Shown here in pieces: positions 1 through 12,872 of a DNA stretch of 64,000 nucleotides; the stretch's first letter is position 1, and every line of letters starts with the position of its first letter. The stretch comes from Viola odorata (taxonomy: Eukaryota; Streptophyta; Magnoliopsida; Malpighiales; Violaceae). A program made the position numbers and the translations under genes. The DNA is taken from the NCBI GenBank assembly GCA_963691705.1, contig OY829538.1:82094781-82158780 (forward strand), given 5' to 3'. A model generated the notes under the pieces. That model saw nothing but the letters and a program-made list of their open reading frames with translations, was not told the DNA's origin and made no database searches.

Positions 1-1074
1 CTAAGTGTTCTTTTATTTGAAATTAATTTCAATTGAGTTATATCGGCTCTCGACATGTGGTGATTTTTTCAATATAATTTTTTTCACTCTCAAAATTCGA
101 ACTTAAGATTTTAAATAAAGATAGATAAATCTGTTATCATTTAACCACAACTAAAATTGATATATTTTTATCAAATTGGGCTGTTGATATTTTTATAAAT
201 CTAGTATACATTTTTGGCAAAGAATTATTTATACACTTGTAATTAAACTTCTCATCCAAAACCAACAACACAGCCTTCTTTCGTTAACATAGTAGAGAAA
301 GTGACCAATTCCGAAGCCGTACTCTAAACAGCAAAGATTGACCTCTTAAATCTCCAAGTTGGACCAGAGAGAGCTAGAGAGGTGAGAAATGGTCACATAT
401 AACAGGAAAAATTAAAACATGTAGCAAGTTAGCAACTATGAATATCTTTAATACAATTATAAATCTAACAAATAACATCATAAGTCACGAATTCGCTCAT
501 CTAAATTTCTATCCATGTTAAAAAGAAAAACAAATATATGAAAATTCTATAAACCACGAGATTGAATTTGGAGATTAATTAGTAGGGCAGACTTGGATAT
601 ATAGTTGGATGGAAGATGGTTATTGACCACCTGGCATAGTTAATTTCACTTTAGCATGACTCAATCTTCACCATTCATGCATATCAACGTTGTAATTTAT
701 AGTTTAGGTTTTGCAACACTAATTTTATATCCATGCTATTAACACCGTTTGCCTATGACCCTAGTAAATATCTCAATTAATTACAAAAATTAAAGAGAGA
801 GTTATATTATTTCTCAAATCATAATTTCTAGAGGTAAAAATTAATGACAGCGGTCATTCCAGAGCATCAAATTAATAAGCAATGGTATGAAGTTTACTTT
901 TTTTAGAAACCGTAACTGTTGACTCTCTTAATTCTCATGCCAGGCCAGTTTGCCCAGCCTCTCTAAAGAGAAACGAAGTTACAGATAATAACAATTGGGC
1001 CAACTTGGGCTGTCCTGTCCCACCTGATCTCTTACCAATTCTACGATGAGATTGGTCGCATGCTCTCCTAATTC
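1..1074. other. AT-rich upstream region without a gene
   Basis: No convincing coding stretch is visible on either strand. The sequence is AT-rich with short purine tracts, and its last few hundred bases are presumably the promoter of the flavoprotein gene that starts at 1241. I see no clear transposon ends. Confidence 0.5.
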
Positions 1075-1082
1075 TATAAATA
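1075..1082 (+). promoter_or_regulatory. TATA box of the flavoprotein gene
   Basis: A TATAAATA motif lies about 160 bases before the ATG at 1241, in the expected place for a plant core promoter with a 5' leader of roughly 130 bases. Assignment is by motif and distance only. Confidence 0.55.
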
Positions 1083-1240
1083 CCCACCATCCATGGTCGT
1101 AGTAAGCACTAAGCACAGCAACACAAGCTCTCAAACTTGATCAGATCCCCCATTTCCCCAATTCCCAACTACGACAAGGCTACAAAATATACTAGTATAG
1201 ATTCTAAAGAAGAAGAAATAGTAAATTAAATATTGTAAAC

Positions 1241-2917
1241 ATGCAAGAGAGAAAGCCAGTGAGGTTTTCAAGCTGCAGAGGAGTGGCTTTTGAGATCAAA
1301 CCTCACATGGATCCTTTCGCCGTAACAGCAAAACCAACTGTACAACCAACAGCCGGCAGCAACAGCAGAAAGGGTCTCTGGTTTCTTGGTGGTGGCTCCT
1401 CCTCCAAAGTGTTCCCTAATTCCGCTTCTTCAATATTCAGGTCTTCGAGTCGAGGCGCCAGCAGCCATTTCTGTGACCTCGACTCGGATGACGATGATCA
1501 AGATGATGAAGACGATATAAGTCTGGCCATCTTGGAAGAGGGTATTGAGCAGGAGGCGGATCATGTCCCTGTACTTCTCTCTGGCAGCAAGCGCGAGCAG
1601 CCATCTGCCGGCCGTAAGCGTGATCAATCAAGACTGTCTGTTATATTGCTGGATCAAGGGTTGTTTACCGTCTACAAACGACTCTTTGTTGTTTGCTTGA
1701 CGGTAAACATGGCCGCCTTGGTTCTTGCAGCAACTGGGAATTTCCCATATGCAAGGAATAGAGCTGCTCTGTTCTCTATAGCCAACATTCTTGCTCTCAC
1801 ACTCTGCAGGAGCGAGGCTTTCTTGCGGCTTGTCTTTTGGCTGGCAGTTACCCTGTTGGGGAAATCTTGGATACCTCTCCCAATCAAGACAGCCACCACA
1901 TCTCTGCTCCAGAGTGTTGGGGGAATACACAGCAGCTGCGGCATCTCTTCCATTGCCTGGCTCATCTATGCCTTAGTCCTAACCCTAAAGAACAGACAAG
2001 ATTCTTCCCCAGAAATCATTGGCGTCGCCTCCGCCATTCTTTTCCTCCTCTGCCTCTCCTCTTTGGCTGCATTCCCTCTCGTCCGCCATCTCCATCACAA
2101 CGTATTCGAACGGACTCACAGGTTCGCTGGGTGGACATCTCTGGGTCTCTTGTGGGCATTCGTCGTCCTTACAATCTCTTACGATCCAGTCACAAAATCT
2201 TATTCGAACGAACTGGGCTCCAGGCTGATCAAACAGCAGGAATTCTGGTTCACTCTTGCCGTCACTATCTTGATCATCACTCCATGGTTGACAGTTAGGC
2301 GAGTCCCCGTGAAGGTTTCCGCACCTTCAGGGCATGCCTCCGTCATAAAGTACGAGGGAGGGGTTAAAGCTGGAATCTTGGGAAGGATTAGCCCGTCCCC
2401 GTTCTCGGAATGGCATGCATTTGGCATCATCTCTGACGGGAAAAAAGAGCACCTGATGCTGGCCGGAGCGGTGGGGGACTTCACAAAGTCACTAGTCGCA
2501 AACCCACCGACGCACTTGTGGGTCAGGGGAGTGCATTTCGCAGGGTTGCCTTACCTGGTGAACATGTATGACAGGGTTCTGCTGGTGGCTACCGGATCGG
2601 GGATTTGCGTATTCTTGTCGTTCCTGCTGCAGGCAAGCAGAGCGAAAGTGTGCGTGCTTTGGGTGGCAAAAGGGATTGAACAAAACTTTGGTAAAGAGAT
2701 TACAGAGATGATGAGCGGACATCCTCAAGACAGGGTGATCGTCCATGACACAGCAGTGCTGGGGAGGCCTAACGTGTCTCAGATGAGCATTGATGCTGCT
2801 AAGAGATTTGGGGCTCAAGTGGTTATCGTTACAAGCAATCCAGAAGGAAGCAGGGACGTTGTTAATGCCTGCAAAGGTGCAGGAATCCCAGCTTTCGGAC
2901 CTATTTGGGATTCTTAA
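1241..2917 (+). CDS. Ferric-reductase/FNR-like integral membrane flavoprotein
   Basis: Intronless 558-residue protein. The N-terminal 140 residues are soluble and low complexity, with a strongly acidic run at about 79-92 (DLDSDDDDQDDEDD). About six hydrophobic segments follow (near 147-166, 175-190, 196-208, 231-249, 259-282, 295-313 and 335-350). Histidines in the membrane core (GGIH near 230, LHHNVFERTH near 284-293) could be haem ligands, as in ferric reductases. The C-terminal third looks like a ferredoxin-reductase fold: SPFSEWHAFGI (387-396) sits where an FAD-contacting motif is expected, and VLLVATGSGICVF (446-458) resembles the nucleotide-binding glycine loop. Plant relatives are often labelled 'adenylate-forming reductase' in databases, but I see no adenylation domain. 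Substrate unknown; a membrane redox role is inferred from the domains. The TATA box and lack of upstream in-frame sequence support the start. Confidence 0.8.
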   Translation: MQERKPVRFSSCRGVAFEIKPHMDPFAVTAKPTVQPTAGSNSRKGLWFLGGGSSSKVFPNSASSIFRSSSRGASSHFCDLDSDDDDQDDEDDISLAILEEGIEQEADHVPVLLSGSKREQPSAGRKRDQSRLSVILLDQGLFTVYKRLFVVCLTVNMAALVLAATGNFPYARNRAALFSIANILALTLCRSEAFLRLVFWLAVTLLGKSWIPLPIKTATTSLLQSVGGIHSSCGISSIAWLIYALVLTLKNRQDSSPEIIGVASAILFLLCLSSLAAFPLVRHLHHNVFERTHRFAGWTSLGLLWAFVVLTISYDPVTKSYSNELGSRLIKQQEFWFTLAVTILIITPWLTVRRVPVKVSAPSGHASVIKYEGGVKAGILGRISPSPFSEWHAFGIISDGKKEHLMLAGAVGDFTKSLVANPPTHLWVRGVHFAGLPYLVNMYDRVLLVATGSGICVFLSFLLQASRAKVCVLWVAKGIEQNFGKEITEMMSGHPQDRVIVHDTAVLGRPNVSQMSIDAAKRFGAQVVIVTSNPEGSRDVVNACKGAGIPAFGPIWDS

Positions 2918-4072
2918 TTAATTAACCTGTTTAAGTCTTTCACTTCTTTATTTAATTTATTATTATTATCGCGTTATTAGAAAGTTGTCAATCATCATCA
3001 TTTAAGCTTTTTTCTCAACAAAATGTAACAAATTTGTTTCTGCTCAATATAACTATACTGTACCGAAGCAATCCAGAAGGAAGTACGCTCCACAAAGAAG
3101 TCAACGCGACTATTGATTCTGTTCAAAAGCCCACGCTGACCTGGAATATATATATATATATTGCATAGATCTTATATGGACATCAATATTAATTAGTGCC
3201 GTGTTTTTTCGTCAAACCATCTTTATGTTTTTCTCTTGTCTATACGACAATTGTCAATTTGTCATAAAAAATTATGTTTATCTTTTTCTTTTTAAATTTT
3301 TCTTTTACAATATATATTTCCCTTTTTTTTTACTTTTTTTAATTTATCATGAATCGAACCATAACCTAACTCAAAATAAGACACGATTAACAAATTGATC
3401 TACAACATTCACTTGACAAAACAAGATGTAGCTAAAATTTGGGATTTAATTTGGTTCTTTTAACACATAACTGTAAATTTATAGTAAATAAATGGGCTAA
3501 CAATCACATTTACCGTATCATCATCTCACATTACTCTGAAAAAATGGGGTTTTACTGAGAATATACTCGTGTGGAAAATGGTTGTCAAGAAATTACTCAT
3601 GAACCCTTTAATTTTGGCATTTTGCTAAGTAATATAAATTATTGATGGCTTTAAGAATATATAGAGTCACACATAAACTCTTCATTTCTACTGAATTTTG
3701 GATCTTGAAGAAAAAATTCGTGAAGTTATTCTTAAACCTTGAATTTGCTAAATTATCTGAATTTATTTTATGAAAAAATATTCTTAAATCAATCTTCTAA
3801 AGCTTCAAATTAGCTTATCAGACAAACTTCATTACTTTTTTAAAAATAACAACCACATGATTAAGACATATAATTATAACATTAATGACGTGTGAACCAG
3901 TAGAGATAAACCTAGCTAGTTTACAAAAAATATTGAATGAGTTTCTGTGACTTTTTTTTGAAAATAATAACTTTCACGATAATGTTGTTTGTAGTCTCCA
4001 ATGCTCAATAGTAGAATATATTGGTAGTAATAAGTACTAACTTGGAATTGGAATTGGGTATTAATACAACCA
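2918..4072. other. Intergenic region, no gene seen
   Basis: AT-rich sequence between the flavoprotein gene and the convergent GDSL gene. It should contain both 3' untranslated regions. A short phrase from the end of the flavoprotein gene (AGCAATCCAGAAGGAAG) recurs at about 3066, suggesting a small local duplication. No other structure recognised. Confidence 0.45.
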
Positions 4073-5964
4073 TTAATTTCTGCGTAGAGAGTGGTTGGAG
4101 GTTGCGTACGTAGGAAAAGACTGAGAGATGAAGATGGCTGCGATAGATCTATAAGCAGCTTCCGTCAAGTGAATGCCATCCCAATTTGTATAAGTGGATG
4201 GATTGTTACAAGCTTTTGATCCCGTGTCGCCGCACCTAGCCGAATCGTTGAAATTATAGGGACCTCCCCCACCGCAACATGCCACTAGAAGAGTGGGACC
4301 CGAAAACCCTAATCATCGATTGTTGAATTAGTCTTGGAGGGAGAATTAAAATGCATCATTCATAGAAGAAGAAGTGATGTACTGACCGTGATGACGTGGC
4401 TGATGATACAGGCGCATGGCCGCACCGTAGTAGTCAGCGTAGGTGATCCTAACATGAGGGTGTTTCTGGACGAGCAGCGCCAAGGCTTGTTTGAGTTGAT
4501 TGTTGTGGTACCTGGCGAAAGCATTGTATGGGTTTAAACAGCCATTCCTGGGATCATAATAGTCAGTTGTTCTGTTACGCCTCCCAAACAGAGTTAGGTA
4601 GACAGCAGAGCACCCAATCGGCAAATTCCCTGGCACCAACATCTCCACCGCACCTTCCTCTATCAACACCTAATTCATACAGACAGAATAATAAATTAAT
4701 GATCTAGTTAATAGCAAACGGATTATATATGGAAGTTGAAGAAGAGAATCGTTTCTTACAGTAATTGCCTCAGAAATTGCTTGTACAACCAGAGGTACTA
4801 AAGCTTGGACTTGCTTAATGCTTCCACCCAAGAAAAATGCATAGTTGTAGTCGTTTCCCCCAATCTCTCCCACAGTAAACAGAGATTTCTTCAAGTGATT
4901 CTCACATTCTACGTGTTAATTAAGATATCTCCGAAATTATGAGGACGAAAATAAAAGGTTACTAGTATTAATATTCAATCTGTATTTATTTTTTAAATAT
5001 TATTTTCATGTATCTAGACATATCCAATATGCATCAAACTGTATCGATAGTGTCAGTTGTGTATAGCTTTGCAATTAATGTTGAATTGATCACCTTGTTT
5101 GTTGGTGGTGGTGCAGAGGCGGGAAGACTTGAATTTCTTGAACCAACCAAGCTGAACACTCAATGAATGGTTTGTCCACAGTAAGTTTGCAATATTGTTG
5201 TCATAAAAGAATGCAGCATCAAGTGCAGTAGCTCCCGCAACAGCAAAATTGACACCATGTTCAACTCCTTGGCCTTCTTTAAGTGATAGATACGGCGGTA
5301 GGTATGGCAGTCCAGACGCCTCGGCTAAATTTTTACAATTTAATTTTCATTTTAATTAACCACCAAACAGGTCCTTGTTAATTACCCAAATCTTATAATT
5401 AAGAATAGTGCTACAGTACTTATTAACAAATCTTACAAAATATGAGTGATTTGCATTAATTTACTTGATGGTCTTATCACTTAAAACATATCATTTAAAT
5501 TTTGACATATCAATTGATATAAAAAATTAGTACGTGAAGCATTTTCCTATAATTAACAACATTACTAACAATGTCAATATTTACAGTGTCTCGTTGCATA
5601 CTGATAATAAGCTTGTAGTCTAATGGTGTACTTTTCTAAAATGTAGCGGGTTTGAATCTCGTAACTTGTAAATATGTCTGATTCTAGAGGAGTACGTACC
5701 TAGGAAGTCGATGATGAGGCGACCATCAGAGCACCTGCCGGTTGCATGTCGAAAGAACGTTTCACCGTAAGGAAGTTTTCCGATGACTGGAAAAGCCAAA
5801 GCACCCGACCCAAGAAAATTCCCAGTGTCACTAAGAGAGTCACCGAAGTTGTAAATGGAGTCAAATGGCAGTACTGCTACTGACTCGCTTGGGAAAAACA
5901 CTCCAACCACCAAGAATGAGAAAAACACTACGGGAATGGAAAGAATTGGGACTGGATTTCTCAT
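4073..5964 (-). CDS. GDSL esterase/lipase, five exons
   Basis: Secreted serine esterase of the plant GDSL family. Exons read on the minus strand: 5964-5700, 5324-5094, 4908-4760, 4669-4387, 4308-4073. All introns are GT-AG, phases agree, and the product is 387 residues, normal for the family. The N-terminus is a signal peptide (hydrophobic to about residue 30). Block I, IYNFGDSLSDTGN, carries the catalytic serine near residue 43; exon 3 has the GGND block (VGEIGGNDYNYAF); exon 5 ends with the Asp-His block, DGIHLTEAAYR. All signature residues are present, so the enzyme is probably active on an unknown ester or glycoside acyl group; sequence style is near the acetylajmalan-esterase/sinapine-esterase clade. 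A near-identical broken copy of exons 2-5 lies at 8.8-13.1 kb. Confidence 0.9.
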
Positions 5965-6328
5965 TTAATGAAGTTGGCAAGCAAAAAACAGCAACTTTTT
6001 TTCGAAACTTGAGGATTTAATTCTTCTTTCACTCTATATTCATCTCTAGTCTACAACTACAACTACAACTGTGTGGTTTTACTTGGTTTTTTTGTGATTG
6101 TTACCTTCCGGTATTTGATGGACGACTGATTTAAAGAAAAAGATAGACTAATTTAAGAAAAAAGTTTATAGATGATTGATTGGGTGGTAGTGTAATAAGT
6201 GTAATAAGTGTGGTAGTTTACTTCATGTGGAGTGGAGCCCAAATTGTTGATGTAAGAGAAACAGAAGTAGGTAGTCATTTTGACGAAACAAGTTTGATCA
6301 AAAGGTATAATGCTATCAAGCACCGACA

Positions 6329-6365
6329 ATCACCGATCACCGATCACCGATCACCGATCACCGAC
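6329..6365. repeat. Heptanucleotide tandem repeat
   Basis: About five copies of the 7-base unit CACCGAT (or its permutation) about 370 bases upstream of the GDSL start. Simple microsatellite; no function inferred. Confidence 0.8.
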
Positions 6366-6603
6366 TCAGTAAGTTGAGTCTTCATTCAATTCGGTTGTGT
6401 ACGAGTTGTGATGTAGCATGTACGATAATATGTGGAAAGTTAGAAAATTGATGAATGAGGGTCTTTTCTTGTGAGTGAACATTTACGTTGAAATGTGTTG
6501 ATGTGTGGTCCAATGGGAAAAGCCACAAGTTTGCTCAAACGCTGATGTTTAACCCTTCAACTAAATTACGTTAAAAGTTTTGTTAGCTATTACGTTTAAC
6601 TAA

Positions 6604-8266
6604 GGACCTGTTTGGCGTTCCGATTCAGTGGAAAAAAGTTGATTGGAAAAAAGTTGAGTGGAAAAAAGTCACTTTCTGACTTTTTCAGAATAGAGTTTGC
6701 TGTTTGGTAAAATGTTTGTTAAAAGTTATGTGGAGAAACCAGAAGTTGTTTTTGGTGTTTGGTAAAAACTGTTTTAAAACTATGGTTGGAATGTAAAATG
6801 ACAATAAAGGGCATAATTCATTTTAAGTGTTAGAATTAATTTTTTTAGTATCTTTATATATGTTTTTAATCAATTTATTTATAATCTAACATCTACCACC
6901 TAATATTTATCTAATATCATAAATAAATTAAACTTATTAATACCATAACAAATATAAGTTATTAATACCATAGTTTAAAGTATCATATTAAATTTTTTGC
7001 AAACTCTATATAGATATTTTTAATCAATATATTTCTGTAAGGAAATAATTAATATTTTATTTATAATTAAAAATTATGCTACAATTTTATTCCAACAACA
7101 TTTTTGAGTTAGGGACCCCGTGGTGCCATAAACCGTTATTTCTAAAGTACATGTTTGAGTTATACACTTTTAATCAATTTAAAGTTAAAGTTTATGTAAT
7201 TTATTTTCTACTTTTAATAATATTTATTTTCATTAATAATTTATCCAAACTAATAGAATAATTTAGTGTGATTAATTTGCCGTAATTTATAATAGGTTAA
7301 AAAATATTAATGTTTCATTATTAATTGTTGAAAAGAGTAACTTGACCTTTCATTTTGTAAATATTAGTTAAAATTGCTAAATAATAAAAAAACTAAAAGA
7401 AATTATATTTTACATTTTTATATTTATATTTCGTATCATTTCTTTTATTATATTTTATTTCACATTTCGGTATTTTTCGTTCGAGTTTTAACAGTTTTGA
7501 GCAAGATTTCTCGTCCCGATTAGCTCGAACCGAATAAATAAATAAATAACTCTAATTTACCATTGTGCCATTATAATTAATTTGGTACAAGCACTGTTCA
7601 CCTTCTTCCTCTGCCTCTCCTCCGCCATAATCCAATTAATTCAATCCCAATTAATCCAATCCAATCCAATTTCAATCCCAATTTCCTCACATCTCCCTCA
7701 ATCTCCGATTCACCACAGCCACCCACCACCGCCGCACCTCCACAACACCATCACCATCACAATCGCCTCATTCGAAATTGGGGGTTTTTTGATTTGAGAG
7801 TGATTTTACGGATGGATTTCGAAATAAATTGTTGGGTTTTGTTTGAATGGATGTAGGTAATCTTTGGTCAAATTTTAAGAGGATTCGGAGAAGATTTGAG
7901 TGGAATTGGTTTGAGGAAAATTGATTTTGGAGAGGTCTGGTCGGGTTTGAGGAGAGAGAGATTTGATGCAAAAACTGAAGAAGAAGAAAAAACAGACGCG
8001 ATGAAATAAATACCGAGGGGTATTTTTGGATTTATGAAAGTTTCATTAACCTTAGCCTCCTTCCCGTGTCCTTGAACAATCCTCCTTTTTTCCACTGCTC
8101 CAATTTGCTCCAGGGTTCAAAACCCTCAAAATGCTCCATTTTCCTGGTTTGCTAACACCAACTTCTCACCTAGAAAGCTGGGTTGATGCAATACCAAACA
8201 CCTTCACCAACTTTTTGGTTGAAAAAAGCTGGGTTGGCTACCCAAACCTGAATGCCAAACAGGCAC
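6604..8266. mobile_element. Harbinger/Tourist-type non-autonomous element, copy 1
   Basis: Bounded by GGACCTGTTTGGC on the left and GCCAAACAGGCAC on the right, which are inverted repeats, and by TAA on both sides (6601-6603 and 8267-8269), the 3-base TNA target duplication typical of PIF/Harbinger elements. The 1.66-kb interior is AT-rich with no transposase. Phrases such as TGTTTGGTAAAA and AACTATGGTTGGAATGTAAAA recur in the elements at 13958-15794 and 24130-24399, so these form one family. Confidence 0.75.
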
Positions 8267-8269
8267 TAA

Positions 8270-8821
8270 GTTGATGGTATCAAAATTAGACCCATGAAGT
8301 GGGCTTATGCAATAACGGCCCATTACTAACCGGATGGGCTTGTCCAAAAAACAAACCTCGGGTGACCTTTTTACCTATTGGTTGTTTATTTCTTGCTCGA
8401 TTTAGAACAAAATAAAAAATTAAAACCCCAAAATGTGCGTATTAAACAAATACATACGCCTTAGTATAGGCTACAGAAGCTTTATTACTTGGATCTCTCA
8501 GTCATTGAAGTCCACACCGCAAAACTCCAGCTGAAATGCCAGCAGCTAAATTTAAACCCCATCTTACTCCAGCTGAGATACAACCCCTATTTATACTACA
8601 TTGGTGCCAACCTTTACAACTCTTATGTGGATGTTAACATGGTGGAGATGCCCTTTTACAAGGTGGTAAGTGCATGTGGTGCATGTGAGTGTATGTGCTA
8701 GCATGTGTTGAAAGGTGGTGAGATGAACAACTATAATGTGCTAGCATGTGTTGTGGGCTTGGGCTTCATTTGCTTCCTTTGTTTGGGCGTGCATAGACAT
8801 GGCTTGATAATGCCACTGGAT
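8270..8821. other. Short unassigned stretch left of the GDSL copy
   Basis: No coding gene is supported. It contains the left copy of a 90-base repeat (8459-8548) and a run of TGTGCTAGCATGTGTTG-like phrases repeated at about 8694 and 8738. The boundary with the GDSL pseudogene is near 8822. Confidence 0.4.
8459..8548. repeat. 90-base direct repeat, left copy
   Basis: This stretch (starting CCTTAGTATA, ending GCCAGCAGCTA) is almost identical to a right-hand copy that begins at 13057 and finishes at about 15845 after interruption by two transposons (13094-13944 and 13958-15794). The two copies bracket the GDSL pseudogene. On the minus strand it contains AATAAA, so it may derive from the 3' end of some gene; that origin is a guess. 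Confidence 0.75.
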
Positions 8822-9631
8822 AGAAGAGTGGGACCCGAAAACCCTGATCATCGATTGTTAAATTAGTCTTGGAGGGAGAATTAAAATGCATCATTCATAG
8901 AAGAAGAAGAAGAAGTGATGTACTGACCGTGATGACGTGGCTGATGATACAGGCGAATGGCCGCACCGTAGTAGTCATCGTAGGTGATCCTAACATAAGG
9001 GTGTTTCTGGACGAGCAGCGCCAAGGCTTGTTTGAGTTGATTGTTGTGGTACCTAGCGAAAGCATTGTATGGGTTTAAACAGCCATTCCTGGGATCATAA
9101 TAGTCTGTTGTTCTGTTACGCCTCCCAAACAGAGTTAGGTAGACAGCAGAGCATCCAATCGGCAAATTCCCTGGCACCAACATCTCCACCGCACCTTCCT
9201 CTATCAACACCTAATTACAGACAGAATAATTTATTAATTATCTAGTTAATAGCATGCGGATTATATATGGAAGTTGAAGAAGAGAATCGTTTCTTACAGT
9301 AACTGCCTCAGAAATTGCTTGTACAACCAGAGGTACTAAAGCTTGGACTTGCTTAATGCTTCCACCCAAGAAAAATGCATAGTTGTAGTCGTTTCCCCCA
9401 ATCTCTCCCACAGTAAACACAGATTTCTTCAAGTGATTCTCACATTCTACGTGTTAATTAAGATATCTCCGAAATTATCAGGATGAAAATAAAAGATCAC
9501 TACTATTAATATTCAATCTATATTTATTTCTTAAATATTATTTTCATGTATCTAGACATATCCAATATGTATCAAACTGTATCGATAGTGTCAGTTGTGT
9601 ATAGGTTTGCAATTAATGTTGAATTGATCAC

Positions 9632-12600
9632 TGATTGAGCGCTAAATTGTCTTGTTTTCGTCATCCTTTTATGTCTATTTTAGGATGATGATACTGCTAA
9701 TTCTTGGGTTTTTCACTCCTTTGTGCAGATTATGTTGCTGAGAAGCAAAATATTTATTAGGAGCTGAAATCGCCAAGTTTAGAGCTGTTTTGTACCAGAA
9801 GCTTCCTTGCCCCAGACCTGGGACAAGGAGATCCAAATTTGTCAAACGTGAGCCAACTGTCTTTCTCTTCTAGAAGATTTCTTTCTGTTGAAGTCCAATT
9901 CCAGCTAGAAGTCTTCATTAGCAGGGCTATCTCCTATTGTTTAGGAGATATAAACAATTTCTTTTAATTAGATAATAATTATTTTAAGTCTTTTATTAAG
10001 AAGAAAACACTTAGGGATTATTATTTAGGATAAAGGAGAGGGCTGCGCCTCTGGCCTACCACTTCATCTCTTTCCCGAATATTTCTTTTTCTTCTCTGGT
10101 TGGCAGCAGCGACACAACCATTGGAACCACTGTTTGGTTTCTTTAATTAATTAATTAAATTCCAGTTTATACTTTCATCTATTTTATTTATTTATTTCTT
10201 ATGATGATCGGCTAAACTCATCTATTCCTTGTGAGGATTTATAGCCATGCTTAATTGATTGTGAGATCTAAACGCAATTATTAAATCCCATCTTGCATCT
10301 TTAATTGTTTTAATTGATTGTCAAATTATGCATACTTCTTTTGAAGCTTGATCAACTACACTAGAATTTGCATGATTACTGTCTTCTCTTGATACTTTGG
10401 AGTCTACACTGTAGAAAGTGATACGAAGGCAACCAACTGATCGACGGATCAGATTGGAAAATAATTAAGGTCGAGTTTAGGGTTTACCCATCTGCAGTTC
10501 GCGGATGACACTTTAGTTTTCCTGAACAACGACGAGGAGGAGATTCAATGCGTTAAAGGGCTCTTGAGATGGTTTGACGCATACTCAGGTTTGAAAGTTA
10601 ACTACTTTAAATGTACTCTGGTCGGTATTAACATATACAGAACTTTGGGTGAAACAATGGCGAGGAGAGCTGGTTGTAAATACGAGGTATTGCCGTTCAA
10701 ATACCTCGGGTCCTTCGTGGGTACTAATCCTAAGAGAGTGAACAACTGGGACTTCCTATTAGAGAAATTTCGGAAGAAATTGGCCACTTGGAAGGGACCG
10801 CTGCTTTCTCCAGGAGGGAGAACTACTCTTATCATATCAGTTCTAACGAATATCCCGGTTTACAACATGTCCATCTTCCGTATGCCTAAAAGTGTTGTCA
10901 ACAAGTGTGAGCAAATAATGCGACGCTTTTTATGGAGTGGAGAAGATCAGAAACGCGGGTTGGCAAAAGTAAATTGGACGAAGTGCACTTGGTCGAAGGA
11001 ACTAGGAGGCTTGGGATTAGGATGTTTAAAGACTCGTAATGAGGCATTCCTCATGAAATGGTTATGGAGATTACTAGCGGGTGAGAAGAAAAAATGGATA
11101 GATATCGTTCGTAAACAATACAACATTACAACCTTGGGTGACATATGGGCGGACCAACACCAGAATCTGTCTGCTACATGGCGAGCTATCATTGACGTTT
11201 GTGGGAGGAATTCATCCTTATTTGGATTTTGGACGTCTCATACAAAGTTGACGTTAGGTTCTGGGGAGACTGTAAAATTTTGGTGGGACCCCTGGGCTAG
11301 CGAAGCCCCTCTAGCCCTCAAATACCCGAGATTACTCTCCCTTGCTCGCATCCAGACGGGAACAGTCAAGGATCAAGGCAGCTGGCTAGATGACGAGTGG
11401 CAGTGGGTATGGGAATGGAGACGAGCGCTATTCGAGTGGGAAGTTGCAGAAGTGAATGAGATGTGTTCTCTCTTCCAGGTGCCAGACAGATCGGAGAACA
11501 CTCATGGCCTCAGCTGGACTCTAGAACCATCGAGGGAATTTTCCATAAAATCATTTTATACAGGAATAGAACAGACCTGTCATGGTCAAAGAAGGAACGA
11601 TCTGCTCTCTGCTTGTTGGCGTGGTCACATACCTTACCGAGTGGAGTTTTTTACATGGCTGGTCTTGCAAGAAAGGATAGCCACTCGTGCGTTTTTACAC
11701 CAACGTCAAGTAATAACCGAAGACAATAGTTATTGCCCCTTATGCACAGGCCAAGCTGAGACAGTCCACCATCTTTTCCTTCACTGTGAGCGGTTAGATG
11801 AAATGTGGGGGGCTTTATTTAGGTGGGCAGGAATCACGTGGATTAGACCACAACGCGTTGACGAGTTATGGAGCAGCTGGTCCGACATCCTTCCGACCTT
11901 GAAACAAGAGACAAAAGACATGTGGATGATGCTTTTAAGCGCCATTGTTTGGACTGTTTGGACTCACCGCAACTCTACAGTGTTTCGGCAGACGACGATC
12001 AAACCTCACCTGTTATTTCATGACATTTTTACCACTTGGCATTACTGGATTTGTAATAGAGACCGGAGTTTCCCGTACACAACCTCTCAGATGATCTTTT
12101 CCTCCATTTGGATGCAAGTTTGGGGATGCCCTCCGGAGAGCAGGCACGTTTGACATCCTTGGTAGCCTTTCAGGTAGATTCTGTTTATTTCTTTCCTGCG
12201 TGCCTTGCCTGGGCTGTTAGTTGCTATCCCTTTGTCAAGCATGTAGTGTTTTTGTAGGCAGTTTACAGCTGCCTTTTGTCTGTCATGAGCTTCATGACAC
12301 CCTATTATATCTATTAATAAAATATCAGCTTATTTAAAAAAATAAAAAAAAATAAAGGTCGAGTTTACAGGAGTAGACACTTCTCTCTCCTGAACTTGGG
12401 AAGGTCTCTTACGGTAGAATTATTTGATTATCTTATTAGACCTAATAGAATAGCTTCTTTAGGCCATAAGATATATCAAGGACCTTAATAGGTGAGAACC
12501 TTTAAGAATCTCGAATAGGTAGAGAGTAGGAGATCTAGGTGAGAACCTGATCTCTATAGCCGCCTGCAAGTCTAGTATTGAAAATACTTGAATCAATGAT

Positions 12601-12872
12601 CAATTAATTAACATCGGAATCCTCACTGGGAATTTATCACATCTGATTTCACACACCACATCCATTTATTTCTTTCTGTTACTTATATTTTGCAATTATT
12701 CACAACAACTCAATATTGGTATTTACCACCAGTTACATTCCTAATCATTTATAAAGAATATTAATTGCCACCGAATCCCTGAGGACAAACTTTTACCACT
12801 TGCTACTGTTATAAAACTACATGTGCATTGGTAGATTGTATTATTTTATTTTGACAATTTCGGCAACCATCA
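9632..12872. mobile_element. Solo-LTR-like element with a nested LINE
   Basis: Starts TGATTGAGC and ends CAACCATCA, with a perfect 5-base duplication ATCAC on each side (9627-9631 and 12873-12877); the intact GDSL gene shows the undisturbed ATCACC site in intron 2. TG...CA ends and a 5-base duplication indicate an LTR retrotransposon. Without the LINE inserted at 10480-12354 about 1.37 kb remains, with no gag or pol, so a solo LTR is the simplest reading. Family not determined. Confidence 0.72.
10480..12354 (+). mobile_element. 5'-truncated LINE retrotransposon
   Basis: Flanked by a 13-base target duplication, AAGGTCGAGTTTA (10467-10479 and 12355-12367), and ends in an A-rich tail. The frame is open from the left junction to the stop at 12153. 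It begins inside the reverse transcriptase just before the active-site motif LQFADDTLVF (about 10495-10524), continues through the thumb (GGRTTLI, WKGPLLSPGG) and ends with the zinc-binding RT C-terminal domain CPLCTGQAETVHHLFLHC (about 11737-11790). Endonuclease and most of the RT are missing, so it is dead on arrival, but the remaining frame is unbroken for over 550 codons, which suggests a young insertion. Confidence 0.9.

Noticed and set aside
1430..2818. Several open frames on the minus strand and in other plus frames across the flavoprotein gene
   Set aside because: They lie entirely inside a long coherent coding frame and have no family features of their own.
5610..5680. tRNA-like box sequence (TAGTCTAATGG... 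GGTTTGAATC) in GDSL intron 1
   Set aside because: Box A- and box B-like motifs are present, but no cloverleaf can be drawn; at most a SINE trace.
7582..8095. Small open frames within the first Harbinger-type element
   Set aside because: Short, Ser/Pro/Asn-biased, and no similarity to a transposase or Myb-like Harbinger protein.
10602..11192. Minus-strand open frames across the LINE
   Set aside because: Antisense to a clear reverse-transcriptase frame.
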